A DNA stretch of 63,723 nucleotides from Acidobacteriota bacterium (lineage in GTDB: Bacteria > Acidobacteriota > CAIWXX01), in NCBI GenBank assembly GCA_016191015.1, contig JACPPM010000238.1:1-63723 (forward strand), written 5' to 3'. The notes beneath the pieces are model-generated. The model ran no database searches. It was not told the origin of the DNA and saw only the letters and a program-made list of their open reading frames with translations. Each line of letters begins with the position of its first letter. Positions within the stretch are counted from its first letter, which is position 1. A program made the translations under genes and the position numbers. This document shows positions 1 through 8,628 of this stretch, one piece after another.

Positions 1-257
1 GATTCGGAGTAGACGCACACGGGCATGAGCGCAACGTCATCCTGAGGAGCCGGGCGAAGCCCGGTGACGAAGGATCTCCTCCATGGGCTACGGGAGGAGA
101 TCCTTCGGCCCGGCCGCGCCGAGCCTCAGGTTGACATGCTGGCTCTACTGCGGCCAAGTGTACTCCGAATCTCAGTGGCCACTTGGTGGTACTGGGGAAT
201 CGGCAAATCGTCGTTCCCTCCGGAAACGAGATGAGGCGTCGATCGGGGATCGTTGCT

Positions 258-466
258 CCTCACCACGGAGAGCACGGAGATCCACGGAGCGGATTCTTGT
301 AATATCCCCACAGACTCGTCCGTGACGGGCGCATGGAATCGTCCCTTTGTGACCCTTGGCGCGCATCCCCCAACGCGACGGAGACGCAACCTTTTTGGTT
401 GCGGCTCCGATGCGTTCGGGAGTTATCTCCGTGTTTCTCCGTGCCCTCTGTGCCTCCGTGGTTGCA
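258..466. repeat. Family A repeat with periodic inverted arms, around a family C hairpin
   Basis: The left arm (about 260-290) is built of CACGGAG units repeated about every 9-10 nt. The right arm (about 430-464) is the reverse complement style (CTCCGTG, CTCTGTG, CTCCGTGG). Between them, at 372-414, lies a family C hairpin whose arms are GACGCAACC and GGTTGCGGC. ORFs predicted across this element on both strands encode low-complexity peptides (GGTEGTEKHG) and look spurious. The whole stretch 1-522 has no convincing gene. Bases 45-110 hold a small inverted repeat around ggatctcctcc/ggaggagatcc. Confidence 0.7.
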
Positions 467-522
467 CGGCTTCACCCACCAATCACGCCGACGCGTCCAA
501 CCTGCAATGGAGCCGCGACCTG

Positions 523-1035
523 CTAATGCGGGTCGCCGCGCTGAGGTCCGCTTCCGGCGATGCGTCGGAGGGCTTTGGGCGGCATGTGCCAGACCAAAGT
601 CCCTCGCGACGGGCCGAGCCGCTCGGTCTGAATGAACGAAACGCCGCCTTTCTTGAATTCGACCCCGAAGCTGCTGGAGCCTCCCAGAAGGTAGGAGACA
701 AGCTCAGAGCAGTTGGGCTGGTGGCCCACGAGCATCACGCTCTCAACCTCCTCCATCTTCGCAAGCCGACCACAGACGTCATCCGGCTGGTATCCGGGAG
801 ACAGCTCGCCGAGCAGTTCGGTCCGGCGGCTGACGGATCGGGAGATGATCTCCGCCGTTTGCCGCGCGCGGACAAGGGGGCTTGAGAGGATGCGGTCGGG
901 ACACACATCGAGAATCGCCAGGGCGGCCGCTACCTCCTCGATCCTTGCGATCCCTTCGGGAGTGAGCTGCCTCTGCGAATCGCCTCCGGGCGAGGAATCC
1001 TCCGCGATTCCGTGTCTCATGATGAAGATGTCCAA
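523..1035 (-). CDS. sixA: SixA-type phosphohistidine phosphatase
   Basis: The 170-aa protein belongs to the histidine phosphatase (phosphoglycerate mutase-like) superfamily. The N-terminal RHG motif (IMRHGIAED) carries the phospho-accepting His. SSPLVRARQTAEI supplies a conserved Arg, and VGHQPNCSELVSYLLG carries the second catalytic His. The length matches SixA, which removes phosphate from His residues of phosphorelay or PTS-related proteins in the cytoplasm. It is transcribed in the same direction as ssb and recA but about 400 nt downstream, so it is probably separate from them. The family call is firm; the partner protein is unknown. Confidence 0.88.
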   Translation of the reverse strand: MDIFIMRHGIAEDSSPGGDSQRQLTPEGIARIEEVAAALAILDVCPDRILSSPLVRARQTAEIISRSVSRRTELLGELSPGYQPDDVCGRLAKMEEVESVMLVGHQPNCSELVSYLLGGSSSFGVEFKKGGVSFIQTERLGPSRGTLVWHMPPKALRRIAGSGPQRGDPH

Positions 1036-1149
1036 CTATTTCTCCCGGCCGGCGTCCGCAGTGCCCTTCTCGATCTCCAATTCTACACCAGCGGGCGTGC
1101 AGAGCGCCGTGGTCGAAGTGGAGTAAGGGCAAAGTCGGGCCCAGATTCG

Positions 1150-1396
1150 GGCGATTCTGTGCCGCGAGAGAGCGCAGATTGCGCGGATTTGCGCACAGAT
1201 TGCACAGAATCGTCCAACCTCTACCCGGTGTGGAACCTCATCCTCACTCCCCTGTCGACGCAATGCTTTTCCAACATCTGTGAGTGGATCTGCGTTGTGA
1301 GCGGGCATCGGGGCGATCCAAACCACCAGGACACCGAGAAGGGGAAGAAGGCCCAGGGTGATTTCCTGATGTCTTGGCGTCCTGGTGGTCGGGCGG
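1150..1396. repeat. Intergenic repeats between sixA and ssb (families B and A)
   Basis: The gap 1036-1444 has no gene. At 1160-1215 there is a partial family B motif (gcagatt / cacagatt periodicity). At 1318-1396 two inverted arms, ACCACCAGGACACC and its complement GGCGTCCTGGTGGT, enclose about 45 nt. The second unit resembles the element at 59452-59556. I see no promoter or terminator that can be assigned with confidence. Confidence 0.6.
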
Positions 1397-1444
1397 ATTC
1401 GGTCCGTCCGGGCGCCACTCCTGGTTATCGTCAAGCTGCAATCA

Positions 1445-1873
1445 TCAGAGTCCCATTTCCTCCAGGATTCCCTCTTCTTCGTGCTGTGGTGCATCGGCGG
1501 AATGTTCGGCTGGGGGGCTGGATGTGGACGGTTCGCCGGCCCCCTTGCGGCCGAGCATCAGCATGCGTTGCATGATGACGTCGGTTGCGTAGGCCTTCGC
1601 GCCGCTCTTGTCTGTGTAGCTGCGAGTCGAGAGGCGGCCCTCGACAAAGACGTGTTTGCCCTTGGTAAGGTAGGCACAGACGGTTTCAGCCAGGGGCCCG
1701 AAAGCCACCACCCGGTGCCATTCGGTTTTCGTCTCGACGCCGCCGGTCTGGTTTTTCCATCTCTGGTTGGTGGCCAGGCTGAACTTGGCGAACGGCCGCC
1801 CGTTGGGCATTGATCGTCGTTCGGGCTCGCCACCGAGTCGCCCGATCAGCATCACGACATTGAGGCTGCTCAT
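1445..1873 (-). CDS. ssb: Single-stranded DNA-binding protein
   Basis: The true start is ATG at 1873 (MSSLNVVMLIGRL), giving 142 aa. It is preceded by a GGGAGAAG ribosome binding site; the longer track ORF reads into recA antisense. The OB-fold core is canonical (NVVMLIGRLGGEPE, FSLATNQRW, TEWHRVVAFG, VFVEGRLSTRSY). SSB coats single-stranded DNA during replication and repair. It starts 43 nt after the recA stop on the same strand, so the two are probably co-transcribed. The C-terminal tip reads EEEGILEEMGL: acidic, but without the usual terminal Pro-Phe that binds SSB partner proteins. That is unusual for a housekeeping SSB. Confidence 0.93.
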   Translation of the reverse strand: MSSLNVVMLIGRLGGEPERRSMPNGRPFAKFSLATNQRWKNQTGGVETKTEWHRVVAFGPLAETVCAYLTKGKHVFVEGRLSTRSYTDKSGAKAYATDVIMQRMLMLGRKGAGEPSTSSPPAEHSADAPQHEEEGILEEMGL

Positions 1874-1916
1874 TGCTTGCTTCTCCCTTCCCTGCGAACG
1901 ATGAGATACGTTAGTG

Positions 1917-2948
1917 TTATGCGCCACAGGCCTTCCGTGCGGCCGCATCGTTGGCGGGCGCACGGAGGGCGTTGGCGATTTCCATGGATGCGTTTGGATT
2001 GTCACGCAGAAACCGTCGCGTTTGCTCACGACCGTTTCCAAGCCGCGTCCCGTTCCAGGAGAACCAGAAGCCGCTTTTCTCGATGACGCCGGCCTCGACG
2101 CCCCGATCGAGGAGATCCGTTTCGATCGAAAAGCCCTCGCCGTAGAGCAGATCCACTTCGGCATCGCGAAAAGGCGGCGCCATCTTGTTCTTCACGATTT
2201 TGACCCGTGTGCGGCATCCGACGGCCGCGTCGCCATCTTTTATCGTCTGTCCGCGTTTCACCTCGATCCGGAGCGACGCATAGAACTTCAGGGCGCGGCC
2301 GCCGGTCGTGGTCTCCGGATTACCGAACATGACTCCGATTTTCTCGCGCAACTGGTTGATGAAGAGCAGGCATGTGTTGCTCCGGGAGACACCCGCGGTG
2401 AGCTTTCTCATGGCCTGGCTCATCAACCGTGCCTGGAGGCCCATCTGCGCGTCCCCCATCTCCCCCTCGATCTCCGCCCGGGGAGTCAGGGCAGCGACGG
2501 AATCGATCACGCAGAGATCGATACCCTGACTGCGTACGAGGATATCAACGATCTCGAGAGCCTGTTCACCCGAGTCCGGCTGCGAAACGTAGAGGTTCTG
2601 GCAATCGACACCCAGGGCCTTCGCATAGTCGGGGGACAACGCATGCTCGGCGTCGATGAACGCGCAGACCCCTTTTTCCTGCTGGGCGCGCGCGATGACC
2701 TGCAGAGCGAAGGTCGTCTTCCCAGATGACTCCTGCCCGAACACTTCCACGATGCGCCCTCGCGGGATCCCCCCGCAGCCGATTGCCTGATCGATCGAGA
2801 ACACTCCGGTTGAAATGACATCGATGGCGTCGGCCGTGGAGTCCTGGCCGAGGCGCATGATCGACCCCTTGCCGAACTGCTTTTCGATCTGTGCGAGCGC
2901 CGCTTCGAAGGATTTTGCCCGCACCTCCAATTCCTTCACTGACATCAT
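1917..2948 (-). CDS. recA: Recombinase RecA
   Basis: The 343-aa protein is full length. It shows the Walker A motif GQESSGKTT, the conserved [22 protein letters not shown] region with the DNA-binding loop L2, and the MAW-type N-terminal helix. RecA forms filaments on single-stranded DNA, drives strand exchange and triggers LexA cleavage. The ORF begins with tandem ATGs (2948 and 2945), with a purine-rich AGGGGGATG upstream. No LexA-box palindrome was recognised in the promoter, though LexA sites differ between phyla. The comEA-like gene lies 124 nt upstream on the same strand and ssb follows 43 nt downstream, grouping DNA uptake/recombination functions. Confidence 0.97.
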   Translation of the reverse strand: MMSVKELEVRAKSFEAALAQIEKQFGKGSIMRLGQDSTADAIDVISTGVFSIDQAIGCGGIPRGRIVEVFGQESSGKTTFALQVIARAQQEKGVCAFIDAEHALSPDYAKALGVDCQNLYVSQPDSGEQALEIVDILVRSQGIDLCVIDSVAALTPRAEIEGEMGDAQMGLQARLMSQAMRKLTAGVSRSNTCLLFINQLREKIGVMFGNPETTTGGRALKFYASLRIEVKRGQTIKDGDAAVGCRTRVKIVKNKMAPPFRDAEVDLLYGEGFSIETDLLDRGVEAGVIEKSGFWFSWNGTRLGNGREQTRRFLRDNPNASMEIANALRAPANDAAARKACGA

Positions 2949-3072
2949 GGTCTTTCATCCCCCTTCTTCGTAGAAATCCGGGTGGGTGTGCCGCGGGATT
3001 CCTCGGCCCTCCGCGCATCGCGAAGGGCCTCGGAATCGGCCTGAGCATCCCTGGGTCCGCCCGCCGGAGCCG

Positions 3073-3396
3073 CTACTTGGTCTGAGGCGCCGAGGCTCCT
3101 ACTGTGACTTGGCCCTTGATTTCCGCAAAGATCTTCTCCCCGACACCGCTGACCTTCATCAGGTCCTCCGGGGCTTTGAACTGTCCGTTCTTGGTTCTGA
3201 ACTCCACGATCCGCTGTGCGATCTTGTCGCCGATGCGGGGCAGGCGCGCAAGCTCAGAAGCGGGCGCGGTATTCAGGTTGATTTTCGGTGTGTCGGGCTT
3301 CGAGGCTGTGTCCGCAGTGATGTGTGGGGCCCAGATGGTGAGTGCGATCGCGAGAGCGATGACGAGGCCGAGCCTCCTGACGGTTCTTGATGCCAT
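3073..3396 (-). CDS. ComEA-like helix-hairpin-helix DNA-binding protein
   Basis: The 107-aa protein has an N-terminal signal anchor (LGLVIALAIALTIWA) followed by two helix-hairpin-helix motifs (INLNTAPASELARLPRIGDKIAQRI and LMKVSGVGEKIFAEI). This is the architecture of small periplasmic ComEA proteins, which bind incoming DNA during natural transformation. A strong ribosome site (AAGGAGG) sits 6 nt before the ATG. It is divergent from the 3704 gene and directly upstream of recA. A role in DNA uptake is inferred; no comEC or other competence gene is visible here. Confidence 0.85.
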   Translation of the reverse strand: MASRTVRRLGLVIALAIALTIWAPHITADTASKPDTPKINLNTAPASELARLPRIGDKIAQRIVEFRTKNGQFKAPEDLMKVSGVGEKIFAEIKGQVTVGASAPQTK

Positions 3397-3578
3397 TTGT
3401 TCCTCCTTCTGTTATTCAGGTGAATGTAGGGTTCGTGTTCTCCGAATCCGTGAGCCGCCTACTGTCTGCCGCATCACCTCCTTCCGTCTTTGAACGGAGG
3501 CAACGGGCGTGCCAGGTGCGGACGGCAGCGCAGCGGCTTCGTTTTCAGTAGATTGGAGGCCTTGAGCATCCTCGCCCT

Positions 3579-3672
3579 GTGACAACAACTGTTGACAGTG
3601 TGGACCGACGGAGTGCGGAAAAGGCTGATTTCAAAGGGTGGACCGTGCTGTCAACAACCGTTGACGGTGTGA
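3579..3672. repeat. Two copies of a CAACAAC(C/T)GTTGAC motif upstream of the TPR gene
   Basis: The motif occurs at 3583-3596 and 3652-3665, 69 nt apart, each followed by RGTGTG. GTTGACAG (3591-3598) and CTGTCAAC (3648-3655) also form an inverted pair around the intervening segment. The motif lies between the divergent comEA-like gene and the TPR gene at 3704, so it could be an operator. No convincing -10 box pairs with the TTGACA at 3592. The rest of the gap 3397-3703 shows nothing recognisable. Confidence 0.4.
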
Positions 3673-3703
3673 ACGCGAGTTGACTTTGAGGCCAAGCAAA
3701 CGT

Positions 3704-5290
3704 ATGTTTCTCGTGAAAATCGTCATGCGATGTCTGCTTGTCGTGGTTCTCCTCATTGCGGGCCCGCTCCGAGGTGCGGCCGCGACTCTGGTGCCACCCG
3801 TCCTGGTCCTGGTTCCGGAGAATCGCACGGGAAGGCTCGAACATGACTGGATCGGCATCAGCGTTTCCCGATACCTCTCCAACAAGCTGCTCCCGATGCT
3901 CGACGTCGCATCGATTACTCCGGATCGGCGGATGGCGGGATTCGAGACCATGGCAATCCCGGCCAACCGGGCGGTGACCAGAGCGACGATGTTGAAGGTG
4001 GCCGCGGAGCTGAAAGCATCGTTCGTGCTCTTCGGATCGTACGAGACGAGAGCGGACGGGGATCTGCAGGTGACGGTCACGCCGCTGGACGCGGTTCACA
4101 TGACGATCGGCAAGGCGATCTCGGTGAAGGGAAAGCCGGAGGAATTGATTTCGATCGAGAACACGATCGGTTATGGGCTGGTGAGGGAATACTTCGCAGA
4201 TCCGGATCGGCTGCGCTCACAGATTCTCGGCCGCGATGCCGGTGTGCCTGTTGCGGCATACGAGGCGTTGGCTCGGAGCTTCGGGATCACGGACCAGGAG
4301 AAGCGGCTCTATTGGCTTCGCAAGGCGGTCGCGGCGCGCGCAGGATATGGCGAGGCGGTTTTGGAGCAGGCGCAAATCCTCTACACGCGTGGCGATTATG
4401 GTGCGGTGATCAAGCTGCTGAACAGCGCGACGGCGGAGTATGCCGACAGGTTCAGTTTTCTACGGGGCATGGCCTGTTTTTCGAGCCGCGACTTCGCGCA
4501 AGCATCGGAGCTATTCTCGACGTTGGCGAACAAACCCTCGTTCAGCGAGGCGGCTCTCAACAACCTTGCGGCCGCGCGATCCGAACAGGGGGATCAGGAG
4601 CAGGCGGCGTTTCATCTCAAGAGCGCGCTGCCGCAGGCCGTCTCCGCGGCCTCGCTGTATTTCAATCTCGGCGTTGTCAGCCAGAGAGCGGGCCTCACGG
4701 AAGCCGCCATTGCAGCGTTCAAGGAGTCGGCCAGGCGTGATCCTGACGACTGGCAGGCACAGACTCTGCTGGCTCGTCTCCTCGAACAGAACGGGCAGCG
4801 CGAAGAGTCGCTTGCCGTCGTGGCGATCGCCGCGAAGCGGATGCCACACCATCCATCGGATCCGGAGACGCTCCTGCGCCCGCGGCTGCGGCCGCTTCCC
4901 GAAGGCGGCGAATCAGCGCCCCGCGAGGTACCGCCGGCGGCGGCGCGAGCTGAGGTGATCGGCTTCCACCTCGAGCGAGGGGGGATTCTCTGCGAAAAGC
5001 AGATGTGGGCCGAGGCCGTTGGCGAGCTCCGAAAAGTGCTCTATCTCGATCCCTACGACGGAAACGCGCGGTACCTGCTCGCGCGCGCCTACCTCGGCAC
5101 CGGCGACCTCGAGCACGCGCTCATCGAGGCGAGGATGTCGCTCTGGAGCCAGGAGAGCGCAGCGGCTCACATGCTGCTCGCCCATATCCTCAATCAAATG
5201 GGGCGCAACGACGAGGCGCGAGGTGAGGCGATGCGGGTGCTGCAGATCGAGCCGGAGAATGCAGAAGCGCGGGCTTTTGCGGGGGTATAG
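3704..5290 (+). CDS. Exported CsgG/FlgO-like plus TPR protein
   Basis: The start ATG at 3704 is preferred over the TTG at 3680 because GAGG lies 12 nt upstream and the signal peptide (MRCLLVVVLLIAG) follows directly. That gives about 528 aa. Residues ~30-170 resemble the CsgG/FlgO fold (VLVPENRTGRLEHDWIG, SFVLFGSYE). The rest is TPR-like helical repeats, ending with clear TPRs (ARYLLARAYLGTGDLEHA, AHMLLAHILNQMGRNDEA). It probably acts as a periplasmic or outer-membrane scaffold. The kinase at 30288 has the same CsgG-like plus TPR arrangement. It is 2 nt from the nfeD-like gene and probably in one operon with it. The exact role is unknown. Confidence 0.8.
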   Translation: MFLVKIVMRCLLVVVLLIAGPLRGAAATLVPPVLVLVPENRTGRLEHDWIGISVSRYLSNKLLPMLDVASITPDRRMAGFETMAIPANRAVTRATMLKVAAELKASFVLFGSYETRADGDLQVTVTPLDAVHMTIGKAISVKGKPEELISIENTIGYGLVREYFADPDRLRSQILGRDAGVPVAAYEALARSFGITDQEKRLYWLRKAVAARAGYGEAVLEQAQILYTRGDYGAVIKLLNSATAEYADRFSFLRGMACFSSRDFAQASELFSTLANKPSFSEAALNNLAAARSEQGDQEQAAFHLKSALPQAVSAASLYFNLGVVSQRAGLTEAAIAAFKESARRDPDDWQAQTLLARLLEQNGQREESLAVVAIAAKRMPHHPSDPETLLRPRLRPLPEGGESAPREVPPAAARAEVIGFHLERGGILCEKQMWAEAVGELRKVLYLDPYDGNARYLLARAYLGTGDLEHALIEARMSLWSQESAAAHMLLAHILNQMGRNDEARGEAMRVLQIEPENAEARAFAGV

Positions 5291-5292
5291 GT

Positions 5293-6654
5293 GTGAGAGA
5301 GGGGTTCAAAGTTCAAAGTTCAAAGTTCAAAGCGCCGCAGAACGGATCGCGACGTGCGCGATGGCTCGGGTTCTTCCTGGCGTGTGGCTTGGCGCTCTGC
5401 GATCCAGGTCGGGCAGCGGCCGACATTCTCGTCGTCGATATGGCTGAGATCGTCCATCCGGTGACGGCCCGGTTTCTGACGAACGCGATCGAGACGGCCG
5501 AGCGCGAGAAGGCCGCGCTCCTCATCGTGCGCCTCAACACACCCGGCGGGCTGATGGACTCGATGCGAGAGATCATCATGCGGATGCTGGACGCGCGTGT
5601 ACCGATTGCGATCTATGTGAGCCCCAGCGGTGCGAGGGCGGCGTCGGCGGGATTCCTGATTACGATCTCGGCGGATATCGCGGCGATGGCACCGGGAACG
5701 AATATGGGGGCTGCGCATCCGGTCAGCGGGATGGGCGAGAAGATCGATGAGGTGATGTCGAAGAAGATCGAGAACGACACGGTAGCCTGGATCAAGTCGA
5801 TTGCCGAGAAGCGTGGGCGCAACGCCGATCTGGCGGACAAGGCGGTACGCGAAAGCAAGTCGTACACCGAGCGGGAGTCGCTTGAAGGGAAACTGATCGA
5901 GTACGTTTGCAAGGACACCGACGATCTCATCGCTCAGCTCGACGGCAAGACCGTCAAGCGATTCGGAGGGCAGGAGATGACCCTCCATCTGAGGGGACAG
6001 GCACAGCAGCGGATCGAGATGTCGCAGAAGGAGAAGATCCTGAGCTTTCTGGCGCATCCTGAGGTGGCGTACCTATTGTTCATGGCGGCGCTGCTCGGTC
6101 TCTATTTCGAGTTCGCGACGCCAGGCGCGATCTTCCCCGGCGTGGCCGGTGGCATCTGCCTGATCCTCGCTCTGTTTGCCTTCGACGTCCTTCCGATCAA
6201 CTCGGCTGGGCTTCTGCTCATTCTTGTGGCCTTCGCTCTGTTCATCGCGGAGGTCAAGGTGCAGAGCTTCGGTGTCCTTGGCGTCGGCGGGATCATCGCA
6301 CTGGTGATTGGATCGTTGATGCTGTTCGACGCACCTGATTCATCGCTCCGTGTCCCGCCTCCCACCGTCCTGGGCGTCTCCCTGGCGGTGGCACTCATTG
6401 TGATCTTCCTCCTGCGCCTGGCGGTAAAAGCGATGGGCAGCAAGACCGTGACCGGAGAGAAGGGACTCGTCGGAGAAATCGGCACCGTGTTCCAGGATCT
6501 TCACCGTGATGGGCAGGACCCAGAGGGCAAGGTCCAGGTCCACGGCGAATTCTGGAACGCGGTCTCAGTCGAAGGCGACCTGCCGCGCAACGAGCGAGTG
6601 GAGGTCGTCGAGGTGACGGGCCTCCGGCTCATGGTCAAGAAAAAAACGACTTAG
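5293..6654 (+). CDS. NfeD-family membrane-bound serine protease
   Basis: The protein is about 453 aa from a GTG start. It has a signal peptide (ARWLGFFLACGLALC), then a ClpP-like Ser/Lys protease domain (RLNTPGGLMDSMREI, SPSGARAASAGFLI with the likely Ser nucleophile, APGTNMGAAHPV). Four to five TM helices follow (~250-390), then a C-terminal OB-fold NfeD domain (GLVGEIGTVFQDL). Long NfeD proteases act with stomatin/slipin partners in membrane quality control, and the slipin gene follows 18 nt downstream. Residues 4-13 (GFKVQSSKFK) are encoded by a family E TTCAAAG repeat, so the natural start may lie after it. Confidence 0.9.
   Translation: MREGFKVQSSKFKAPQNGSRRARWLGFFLACGLALCDPGRAAADILVVDMAEIVHPVTARFLTNAIETAEREKAALLIVRLNTPGGLMDSMREIIMRMLDARVPIAIYVSPSGARAASAGFLITISADIAAMAPGTNMGAAHPVSGMGEKIDEVMSKKIENDTVAWIKSIAEKRGRNADLADKAVRESKSYTERESLEGKLIEYVCKDTDDLIAQLDGKTVKRFGGQEMTLHLRGQAQQRIEMSQKEKILSFLAHPEVAYLLFMAALLGLYFEFATPGAIFPGVAGGICLILALFAFDVLPINSAGLLLILVAFALFIAEVKVQSFGVLGVGGIIALVIGSLMLFDAPDSSLRVPPPTVLGVSLAVALIVIFLLRLAVKAMGSKTVTGEKGLVGEIGTVFQDLHRDGQDPEGKVQVHGEFWNAVSVEGDLPRNERVEVVEVTGLRLMVKKKTT
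5305..5334 (+). repeat. Family E TTCAAAG tandem repeat inside the nfeD 5' end
   Basis: About four 8-nt-spaced units of GTTCAAA occur here. The same sequence flanks intergenic segments at 10379-10703 and 62099-62170 as inverted pairs. At this site it is translated in frame as the N-terminus of the NfeD protein. Confidence 0.75.
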
Positions 6655-6672
6655 TCGAAAAGGAGGAGTGCT

Positions 6673-7413
6673 ATGTCCCCAGTTGGTATTATCGTCGTGG
6701 TCGTCGTTCTTTACCTTCTCAGCTCTATCAAGATACTACCGGAGTACGAGCGCGGCGTCATTTTCCGCCTCGGGCGACTGCACAAGGTCGACAAGGGCCC
6801 CGGCCTCGTGTTCGTGTTCGCGCCTATCGACAGGATCGTGCGGGTGAGCCTGCGAACGATCGTTCTGGATGTCCCGCCGCAGGACATCATCACGCGGGAC
6901 AACGTATCGGTGAAGGTCAATGCAGTGGTCTACTTCCGCGTCATGTCCCCACGAAAGGCCATCGTGGAGGTCGAGAACTATCTCTACGCCACCTCGCAAC
7001 TCGCCCAGACGACTCTCCGCAGCGTTCTTGGCCAGGCCGAGATGGACGAGCTTCTCGCGGAGCGCGATAAACTCAACGCGACCCTGCAGTCCATTCTCGA
7101 CAAGCACACCGATCCCTGGGGAATCAAGGTATCGGCGGTCGAAGTAAAACACGTCGACCTGCCAACGGAAATGCAGCGGGCGATGGCGAAGCAGGCTGAG
7201 GCCGAGCGCGAGAGGCGGGCGAAGATTATCCACGCCGAGGGCGAGTTCAACGCGTCTCAGAAACTGGCGGATGCTGCCGAGATCATTTCGAAGAACTCCG
7301 TCACGCTCCAGCTCCGCTACATGCAGACCCTGACCGAGATCGCGACCGAGAAGAACTCGACAATCATCTTCCCACTCCCGATTGATATGATCTCGCAGTA
7401 TCTCAAGAGGTAG
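6673..7413 (+). CDS. Slipin (stomatin/SPFH family)
   Basis: The 246-aa protein has an N-terminal membrane hairpin ([17 protein letters not shown]) and then the SPFH domain ([48 protein letters not shown]). A C-terminal coiled coil ([17 protein letters not shown]) precedes the conserved tail. Slipins form oligomeric rings in the membrane and are substrates or partners of NfeD proteases. A very strong ribosome site (AAAAGGAGGAG) lies just upstream. It is the last gene of the 3704-7413 operon and is followed by a GGCCGC/GCGGCC hairpin (7420-7434) that could terminate transcription and that also forms the end of a repeat. Confidence 0.93.
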   Translation: MSPVGIIVVVVVLYLLSSIKILPEYERGVIFRLGRLHKVDKGPGLVFVFAPIDRIVRVSLRTIVLDVPPQDIITRDNVSVKVNAVVYFRVMSPRKAIVEVENYLYATSQLAQTTLRSVLGQAEMDELLAERDKLNATLQSILDKHTDPWGIKVSAVEVKHVDLPTEMQRAMAKQAEAERERRAKIIHAEGEFNASQKLADAAEIISKNSVTLQLRYMQTLTEIATEKNSTIIFPLPIDMISQYLKR

Positions 7414-7613
7414 GGGCTAGGCCGCTTAGCGGCCCATTCTTACCAAACATGTTGTCAGGTCAAACGAGGCCGAAAGCCGGGAAACCACAGATCTCGCAGA
7501 TTTCACAGATTCAACCACGGAGTATTGACGGCTGCGAGATCGTCGCCCGGGGGAATTTGCGTAATCGGTGCAATCTGCGGTTTCCCTTCCGGTCTTCGGG
7601 CTGCCGCAACGCA
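7413..7613 (+). repeat. Family B2 interspersed repeat, copy 1
   Basis: The element begins with the hairpin GGCCGCTTAGCGGCC. It continues through ACATGTTGTCAGG, a family B periodic tract (CACAGATCTCGCAGATTTC) and GCGAGATCGTCGCCCGGGGG, and ends near GGCTGCCGCAACGC. A nearly identical copy lies in opposite orientation at 42090-42279. This copy has an extra 9-nt cagatctcg-type unit. It occupies the first third of the 651-nt gap between slipin and the SPOR gene, and ORFs across it are spurious. Confidence 0.8.
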
Positions 7614-7649
7614 GCCTCTCGTCGCAGGCGCTGTCCTGCGACGAGCATA

Positions 7650-7863
7650 GTGTCTAGGAAGTTGAGTGTTGACGCAAAATGGCAAGAAACTTGAGGCGGC
7701 TAAATCTTCCGAGCTCCTCTCAGGAAAGCAGGAGGGGAGGAATGCAGGAACGGAGCGGTCCTCTCGGCCGATCGGGGTGGCTCGGAAGAACGCTCTCACT
7801 CTCCACTCTTCACGCTCTCACGCGCGGCGGAGACGCAACCGATGCAGGTTGCGGCTCCGCCGC
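7650..7863 (+). repeat. Composite family D element ending in a family C hairpin
   Basis: Family D (7650-7820) carries CAGGAAAGCAGGAGGGGAGG, GCAGGAACGGAGCGGTC and GGCTCGGAAGA. Related inverted copies lie at 12266-12462 and 39105-39245. It ends in a 17-bp hairpin (7824-7840 with 7847-7863) of the form GCGGCGGAGACGCAACC, with one mismatch. Bases 7864-7990 contain nothing recognised. Confidence 0.75.
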
Positions 7864-8004
7864 CTTAGGGTCGAACGGACCGGGATGAGGTGGTGGAGTC
7901 AGGACTCAGATGTATGTACTACAGTGCCCGAAAGCTCCACGCTCTCCGCGCCCCGGGAGGCTGGAGGGGCACTACCCGTGTCGTAAAACTTCTGGCGCCG
8001 GATG

Positions 8005-8024
8005 TATGAATTATGGTATTCATA
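8005..8024. promoter_or_regulatory. Inverted repeat TATGAAT-N6-ATTCATA upstream of the SPOR gene
   Basis: A perfect 7-bp inverted repeat with a 6-nt centre sits 40 nt before the ATG at 8065, in an AT-rich pocket of otherwise GC-rich DNA. It overlaps possible -10 sequences (TATTAG at 8023-8028). This placement suits a repressor operator, but no regulator is identified. Confidence 0.4.
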
Positions 8025-8064
8025 TTAGCGATTTGATAGGGTGCTCAGGGGAGTGGGTGAGAGT

Positions 8065-8628
8065 ATGACCGACTGGAGCGACACCGGGTATCACGAGATC
8101 CGGCTGGAGCACAAACAGCTGGCAATTGTGTTTTTCGTAGCCGTCTCGTTCGGCGTCGTTCTGTTCCTTCTCGGAGTCTGGGTGGGCCGCAAGAACCCGC
8201 CGGTGTTGGAGAGTGGGACGGAGGCGATTGAGCAGGTCGAATCGACTTCGCCCAAGCCCGCCGAGGAGAAGACGTCTCCCCCGACTTTCTTCGAGAAGAG
8301 GCCGGCGGGGGAACGGCCCACGGATGGATCGAGCGAGAGCGCGCCAACGCCGCCACCCGCAGCCTCGGCTTCGGCGCAATCCCCGGCCAAGCCGAAGGGG
8401 CACGTATACACGCTCCAGGCCGGCGCATTCAGCACCGAGGAGAACGCGAAGAAAGCGGCGATGGATTTGGAGAAAGCCGGGTATACGATCACCGTCGCCG
8501 CTCCGGATCCGAAGGACAAGAAGAAGCTCTACCGTGTGCTCGTCGGCGAGTTCGCGTCCAGGGAGGAAGCGCTCGCAGCCAAGAAGCGGCTCGAAGGCAT
8601 GGGCTTCAAGAACCTCGTACCGAAGTGA
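8065..8628 (+). CDS. SPOR-domain membrane protein
   Basis: From ATG 8065 (MTDWSDTGYHE) the protein is 187 aa; the track ORF adds eight residues from a GTG. A short cytoplasmic tail is followed by one TM helix (LAIVFFVAVSFGVVLFLLGVWVG), then a Pro/Ala/Ser-rich linker and a C-terminal SPOR domain (YTLQAGAFSTEENAKKAAMDLEKAGY, YRVLVGEFASREEA). SPOR domains bind denuded septal peptidoglycan and mark division sites. The stop overlaps the ATG of the GspE-like gene by one base (TGATG), so the two are translationally coupled. Confidence 0.9.
   Translation: MTDWSDTGYHEIRLEHKQLAIVFFVAVSFGVVLFLLGVWVGRKNPPVLESGTEAIEQVESTSPKPAEEKTSPPTFFEKRPAGERPTDGSSESAPTPPPAASASAQSPAKPKGHVYTLQAGAFSTEENAKKAAMDLEKAGYTITVAAPDPKDKKKLYRVLVGEFASREEALAAKKRLEGMGFKNLVPK

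Noticed and set aside
260-475. ORFs over family A/B repeats (260-475, 7449-7694, 29469-29657, 35813-36049)
   Set aside because: They encode low-complexity peptides that follow the nucleotide periodicity, recur on both strands, and lack ribosome sites.
2507-3048. Long minus-strand ORFs 2507-2821 and 2566-3048
   Set aside because: They are other-frame shadows of recA, which has clear family motifs.
5305-5334. TTCAAAG tandem units as a CRISPR or satellite array
   Set aside because: Units are contiguous and about 8 nt long with no spacers, and no cas genes are present.
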